Under the pieces are notes generated by a model. It was not told the DNA's origin and did not search any database. It saw only the letters and a list, made by a program, of their open reading frames with translations. Made by a program: the position numbers and the translations under genes. From an uncultured Lachnospiraceae bacterium (GTDB lineage: Bacteria > Bacillota > Clostridia > Lachnospirales > Lachnospiraceae), in NCBI GenBank assembly GCA_947177925.1, contig CAMWWJ010000097.1, forward strand, positions 1-10,545: a stretch of 10,545 nucleotides of DNA, in the 5' to 3' direction. Positions within the stretch are counted from its first letter, which is position 1, and each line of letters begins with the position of its first letter. Shown here one piece after another: positions 6,977 to 10,545 of this stretch.

Positions 6977-7960
6977 TTACTTTTCTTTCAACTGTTCCCT
7001 GTACCAGTCGATGGTTAAATGAAGCCCTTTTCTAAAATCATACTCCGGATGATAAGAAAGAAGCCTTCTTGCTTTATCAATGTTAGCATTGGAATGCCTG
7101 ATGTCCCCTTTCCTGGGCTCTGCGAATACCGGCTCTATGGAAACATCCAGCTCCCTGCAAATCGTCTCATACATGGACAGTATGGTTTCCTGTCCCCCGA
7201 AAGCAACATTAAAAGCTTCTCCTGCCACCGATTCCCTGGAAGCACATGCCTTCAGGTTTGCCTCAATGACATTCTCAATATAGGTAAAGTCTCTGGACTG
7301 CAGCCCGTCTCCATGAATCATGGGCGCTTCACCTTTTAGCAGGAGACGGATGAATCTGGGAATTACCGCCGCATAAGCGCCGTCCGGGTCCTGTCTTCTT
7401 CCAAATACATTGAAATAGCGAAGCCCCACCGTTTCCAAACCATAAAGTTCTGCATACAGTTTTCCGTATTCTTCATCGGTCCGCTTGGTAAGCGCATAAG
7501 GAGACAGGAGATTTCCTTCTCTTCCCTCTACCTTTGGAAGTTCTTTGGAATCCCCATAAACAGAGGAAGAAGATGCATAAACAAACCTCTTTATCCCCGC
7601 CTGTCTTGCCGCTTCCATCATATTCAGGGTTCCTCTGATATTTACCTCTTCATAATATAAGGGCATTTCGATGCTCCTTGGCACACTGCCCCACGCTGCC
7701 TGATGAAGCACGTAATCGGCACCTTCGCAAACCTGATTGCAGGTGTCCAAATCACATATATCTCCTTTTATAAATCTAAAATGCTCATATGTCAATAAAG
7801 GCTTTAGATTTTCTTCCCTGCCTGTAGCCAGATTCTCAATACACCGTGCCCGGTATCCTTTCTTTAATAATGACTCCCACAGATTGGAGCCAATGAATCC
7901 TGCACCTCCCGTTACGGTAAAGATGCTTTCCGGCGGGAAGGTTATTTCCTGATAACTCAT
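6977..7960 (-). CDS. UDP-N-acetylglucosamine 4-epimerase, WbpP/PelX type
   Basis: A 327-residue extended SDR. The NAD site is GGAGFIG (18-24). The catalytic region is ASSSSVYGDS (129-138) with SPYALTK, giving Y155 and K159. The WbpP/WbgU-like signatures are very clear: LRYFNVFGRRQDPDGAYAA (180-198), IHGDGLQSRDFTYIENVIEA (215-234) and KGDIRHSNANIDKA (284-297). By eye, S290 aligns with the position of Tyr299 in E. coli GalE. A small residue there is known to admit N-acetylated sugars, and WbpP/WbgU carry Ser at it. The enzyme therefore probably interconverts UDP-GlcNAc and UDP-GalNAc in the cytosol. In Pseudomonas species some pel loci carry PelX, an epimerase of this activity that feeds Pel synthesis, so the gene fits the context. 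ATG at 7960, with AAGGA about ten bases upstream, 25 bases after the GT2 gene. Family is certain; substrate is likely. Decarboxylating UDP-glucuronate enzymes are a less likely alternative. Confidence 0.9.
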   Translation of the reverse strand: MSYQEITFPPESIFTVTGGAGFIGSNLWESLLKKGYRARCIENLATGREENLKPLLTYEHFRFIKGDICDLDTCNQVCEGADYVLHQAAWGSVPRSIEMPLYYEEVNIRGTLNMMEAARQAGIKRFVYASSSSVYGDSKELPKVEGREGNLLSPYALTKRTDEEYGKLYAELYGLETVGLRYFNVFGRRQDPDGAYAAVIPRFIRLLLKGEAPMIHGDGLQSRDFTYIENVIEANLKACASRESVAGEAFNVAFGGQETILSMYETICRELDVSIEPVFAEPRKGDIRHSNANIDKARRLLSYHPEYDFRKGLHLTIDWYREQLKEK

Positions 7961-7985
7961 AACATTCTGTTCCTTTGCTATATAT

Positions 7986-8915
7986 TTATTGTTGTTTCGT
8001 CATTTCCTGCATATTCATCATAGCATAAATGCCGGGATCTTCAAACTTTTCTTTTCGCACGCGGCTGATTTGATGGGATAACAGCCCGAAGCAAAACAGC
8101 TGAAACCCAAAAATAATCAGGACTGCCGCAAATACTGGAAAGCCTCCATGCCATTGCAGCGCACAGACGCCTCCATAAATCAGACCTGCCAGAATCATCA
8201 CTAACCCGCTGCTTCCAAGAACCCGCATGGGGTGAAATAATAAAATAACATTTAAAATCAGCATAATCGTCCGAACTCCGTCCTTAATCTGCTTTACCGA
8301 ACTTTTTCCGATACGCTGCCTCACCACGATAGGCACCTCGCTGCCGTTATAATCTTCCTCCTGCATAAGCAGGGTAGTAACGGTGGAAGCTCCGAACCGT
8401 TTCGGCAGAAGCGACAGATATCTTAACAAAATCTCTCTTTTAAATGCCCGCAGCCCGGAATTAAAATCCGTAACCCTTTTAAATGTGACAATCCTTAAAA
8501 ACAGACGAAGAATGAGCTTTCCTAACACTCTTGTCTTATCCACATAGGAATCCTTTCCTCTGACTCCAATGCAATAATCCAGATTCTTTGTAACGATTTC
8601 ATTCACTACCTTTTTTAAATCCTCCGGACGATGCTGCCCGTCCGCATCATACCAGGCTACGATTTCTCCCGCTGCTACTCTTGTACCTGTCTTTATGGCA
8701 GTACCATAGCCCTTATTCACACCGTGCCGGATCAATCTCACTTCCGGGAATCCTCTTACGATATCTGCGGTATTATCAGTAGAACCATCATCTACTACGA
8801 TAATTTCTGTTTCTTCCATATCGACATATGTAACCAATTCCTCCAGGGTCCTGCCGATACCCGCACTTTCATTATAAGCCGGAATAAGAACGCTTAATTT
8901 TTTGCCCTGCTTCAT
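7986..8915 (-). CDS. Membrane-anchored GT2 glycosyltransferase, polyprenyl-phosphate type
   Basis: A 309-residue GT2 protein from the ATG at 8915. The catalytic domain starts at once (KLSVLIPAYNES, 6-17), with VDDGSTDNT (41-49), the DAD of WYDADGQH (88-95), and VRQRIGKSSVK (198-208). Two membrane segments follow, about 230-252 and 258-281, with a short basic tail. This is the arrangement of dolichol-phosphate-mannose-synthase-like enzymes (GtrB, CsbB, ArnC class), which load a sugar on undecaprenyl phosphate at the cytoplasmic face. An in-frame ATG at 8999 would add 28 residues but would overlap the preceding gene by 88 bases. The ATG at 8915 overlaps the GT8 stop as ATGA, has GGAGAG seven bases upstream, and begins at the conserved domain, so I prefer it. 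No GtrA-like flippase or GtrC-like transferase is visible in the window, so a partner would have to be elsewhere. Sugar and acceptor are unknown. Confidence 0.87.
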   Translation of the reverse strand: MKQGKKLSVLIPAYNESAGIGRTLEELVTYVDMEETEIIVVDDGSTDNTADIVRGFPEVRLIRHGVNKGYGTAIKTGTRVAAGEIVAWYDADGQHRPEDLKKVVNEIVTKNLDYCIGVRGKDSYVDKTRVLGKLILRLFLRIVTFKRVTDFNSGLRAFKREILLRYLSLLPKRFGASTVTTLLMQEEDYNGSEVPIVVRQRIGKSSVKQIKDGVRTIMLILNVILLFHPMRVLGSSGLVMILAGLIYGGVCALQWHGGFPVFAAVLIIFGFQLFCFGLLSHQISRVRKEKFEDPGIYAMMNMQEMTKQQ

Positions 8916-9847
8916 ATCGTATCTCTCCTTTCCCCAATTTTCAAATAACCGCAGCCTTTTCTCATAAGCGCCTTGCTGAGTTTTGCCACAACATAACATG
9001 GTTTAAAGAAGAATAATACTTTGCCCTTCCAACTTAAATGTTTTTTCAGATAATGATAATATTCGAAATAATATTTCCCATAATAATCCACCTGCCAGGG
9101 CTTTGATCTGCCCATATAATGGATAATGACAGGCTCCCTTTTTTCTCTCTTAAATCCCAATGCCCACGCAAGCATTCCTCCAATGCTTCCATAGCCTGTA
9201 TTGTAATTGTAGATCCGCTCTCCCACCAGTCTGTCCTCTTTAAAATAAAGATTGATCAAATCCTGGTCCGGATAAGAAATGACATCCTTATAGTTTTCTA
9301 AAACAGCGATAAAATTTTCCAGCACAAAAGCTTCCCTCATCTTCTTCAGATTAAAGAGAAGTACACCAGAATTGATATAACACTCTTCTTTTGTAAAACC
9401 AATTGCCTCTTTTTTTTCATGCAGCATATGATTGATTGCATAATCTTCCACTCCAATCAACTGCTTACCCTGAAAATCCATTTCATAAAAAGGCTTAAGC
9501 TCTCCCCTGATTAAAATATCCGGATCTAAATACAGCACTCTTTCCTCTGTTTCAGGCAACAGCCTGCTGCATAAAAGCCGATAATACATTTCCTTTGTAA
9601 AATAGCGGAAAACAGGCGCATCCCGAAACACATCATCCTCCACAAAAATCGGGATGAACCGACTTCCCTGCTTTCTGATATATGTATGAAGCCGCCTCCT
9701 GTTCTCCTTAGAAACATTGGAATAAAGAAGATAAATATCCAATGAGGTTTTCTCATGACAAAACAACGATTCTAACATAAGAAACAAAGGTCTTATGTAA
9801 TTATCATCTAAGGTTACCAATATATTCATATGCATCCGCCTTTGCAT
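8912..9847 (-). CDS. GT8 family glycosyltransferase
   Basis: A 311-residue protein matching GT8 retaining transferases (galactosyl/glucosyl, LPS-type). It opens MNILVTLDDNYIRPLFLMLESL-like (from residue 7). The metal-binding DxD is in YLDPDILIRGEL (106-117), with YINSGVLLFNL (157-167), YPDQDLIN (192-199) and IHYMGRSKPWQ (242-252), the usual order in the family. A basic, hydrophobic tail (about 272-311) could lie on the membrane. Start: ATG at 9847 has AAGGGG nine bases upstream; ATG at 9829 (six residues in) has AAGGCGG six bases upstream and starts exactly at the conserved MNILV, so it is equally plausible. The gene follows the GT4 stop by 18 bases and ends in an ATGA overlap with the GT2 gene. 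It probably adds a sugar to a repeat unit or side chain in the cytosol; donor and acceptor are not predictable. Confidence 0.88.
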   Translation of the reverse strand: MQRRMHMNILVTLDDNYIRPLFLMLESLFCHEKTSLDIYLLYSNVSKENRRRLHTYIRKQGSRFIPIFVEDDVFRDAPVFRYFTKEMYYRLLCSRLLPETEERVLYLDPDILIRGELKPFYEMDFQGKQLIGVEDYAINHMLHEKKEAIGFTKEECYINSGVLLFNLKKMREAFVLENFIAVLENYKDVISYPDQDLINLYFKEDRLVGERIYNYNTGYGSIGGMLAWALGFKREKREPVIIHYMGRSKPWQVDYYGKYYFEYYHYLKKHLSWKGKVLFFFKPCYVVAKLSKALMRKGCGYLKIGERRDTI

Positions 9848-9865
9848 TATATTTTTCCCCTTATC

Positions 9866-10545
9866 TTATGTTAAGGATTCTAATAACTCCTCCCACTGTA
9901 AAAGAATCCCGTCCACACCAAATCTGTCAGTGGACTTCTTTGCATTTCTTCCCATTTGTTCCCGAAGCTTTCCAGACTCCATCAGACAACGCATCTTATC
10001 TGCAAAGCCTCTGTAGTCACCTGTGGCAACTAAAAACCCGTCTTCCCCATCTGTAATAATATCTTTAGGCCCTGCCTTACAGGAAAAACTTACAACAGGA
10101 GTCTCATATGCCATGGCTTCAATCAGCACCATGCCAAAACCCTCATTTCTGGAAGGAAGCACAAAAATTGCCGCCCTTTCATAATATGCTTCTATATCTT
10201 TTACATTGCCGATAAATTCAAGAGCCTTTAAATCCATCTGTTTCTTCATGGAAAGAAGAACTTCTTCCTCTTCACCCTGTCCGGCAATGCAAAGCTTCCA
10301 ATCCGGAAAATCCTTCTCCAAGAGCTGCCAGCTTTTTAAAAGATAGTCAAAACCCTTTGCCTTTGTAAGCCTTCCTGCTGCAAACACAAGCTTTTCCTTC
10401 GACTCATGTAAAGCAATCCCCTCATAAGTATTGGGATTGTAAATCTGACAGAGCCTTGCCTTTCCTTTCAAGTTTCTTTTATAATAGCCCATGTCTTCTT
10501 TTGACAGCACTAACAACTCATAGGCAAACTCTGCCGCCAGCCTCA
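9866..10545 (-). CDS. GT4 glycosyltransferase, 5' part beyond window
   Basis: The C-terminal 225 residues of a GT-B transferase. The frame stays open to the right edge (first full codon at 10543), so the N-terminal acceptor domain is outside the window. An in-frame TTG at 10516 is not the real start, because the upstream residues RLAAEFAYE fit the family helix before LLVLSKED. Visible parts are the donor-domain strand VFAAGRLTKAKGFDYLL, CIAGQGEEEE, FIGNVKDIEAYY, and the GT4 EX7E motif in SRNEGFGMVLIEAM (E134 and E142 of the visible part), then CKAGPKDIITDGEDGFLV. This pattern is common in transferases of capsule, EPS and teichoic-type glycans using UDP-sugars such as GalNAc, GlcNAc or galactose. 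Unlike PelF it has no PelF N-terminal signature in view. It is the first gene of the block in the window and is separated by 18 bases from the GT8 gene. Confidence 0.88.
   Translation of the reverse strand, partial: RLAAEFAYELLVLSKEDMGYYKRNLKGKARLCQIYNPNTYEGIALHESKEKLVFAAGRLTKAKGFDYLLKSWQLLEKDFPDWKLCIAGQGEEEEVLLSMKKQMDLKALEFIGNVKDIEAYYERAAIFVLPSRNEGFGMVLIEAMAYETPVVSFSCKAGPKDIITDGEDGFLVATGDYRGFADKMRCLMESGKLREQMGRNAKKSTDRFGVDGILLQWEELLESLT

Noticed and set aside
6977..7960. Naming the epimerase galE
   Set aside because: The motifs RYFNVFGRRQDPDGAYAA and GDIRHS are of the WbpP/WbgU type, and the gate residue favours N-acetyl sugars.
8916..8999. Upstream ATG giving a longer GT2 protein
   Set aside because: It would overlap the GT8 gene by 88 bases and add residues unlike the family. 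The ATG at 8915 has a good ribosome site and an ATGA junction.
10514..10516. TTG as start of the GT4 gene
   Set aside because: The frame continues open to the window edge with family-like residues, and a GT4 enzyme needs an N-terminal domain that would be missing.

Overview
The window is one tightly packed block of genes, all on the minus strand. It reads as part of an operon for a Pel-type exopolysaccharide in a Gram-positive, low-to-moderate GC Clostridia-like bacterium, possibly Lachnospiraceae. The organism guess rests on purine-rich Shine-Dalgarno sites, base composition (judged by eye), the type of Pel proteins, and the absence of outer-membrane Pel parts (PelB, PelC). No mobile element, RNA gene, CRISPR array or gene-free stretch over 300 bases was seen. 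Promoter and terminator both appear to lie outside the window.

In transcription order (high to low coordinates), the first part is a sugar-transfer module: a GT4 glycosyltransferase cut by the right edge (10545-9866), a GT8 glycosyltransferase (9847-8912), a membrane-anchored GT2 of the polyprenyl-phosphate type (8915-7986), and a UDP-sugar 4-epimerase of the WbpP/PelX type (7960-6977), probably making UDP-GalNAc from UDP-GlcNAc. The second part is the Pel module: a single-pass membrane protein resembling DUF2194 (6966-5443), PelF polymerase (5422-4010), PelG transporter (4001-2526), a long PelD-like regulator with an extra N-terminal SDR domain (2530-323), and the start of PelE, cut by the left edge (333-1).

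Proposed working: the epimerase supplies UDP-GalNAc in the cytosol. PelF polymerises it, and the PelD-PelE-PelG membrane complex moves the chain out. Cyclic-di-GMP binding to the PelD C-terminal domain (an RxxD motif with a decayed GGDEF) would switch synthesis on. The DUF2194-like protein probably acts on or guides the emerging polymer outside the membrane. The three extra glycosyltransferases suggest the product is more complex than plain Pel, or that a second glycan is made in parallel.

The most unusual points are: the fusion of a catalytically degenerate SDR domain to PelD; its apparent ATT start codon overlapping the pelG stop; the DUF2194-like protein where known loci carry a PelA-type hydrolase/deacetylase; and the coupling of these to a GT4-GT8-GT2 cassette.
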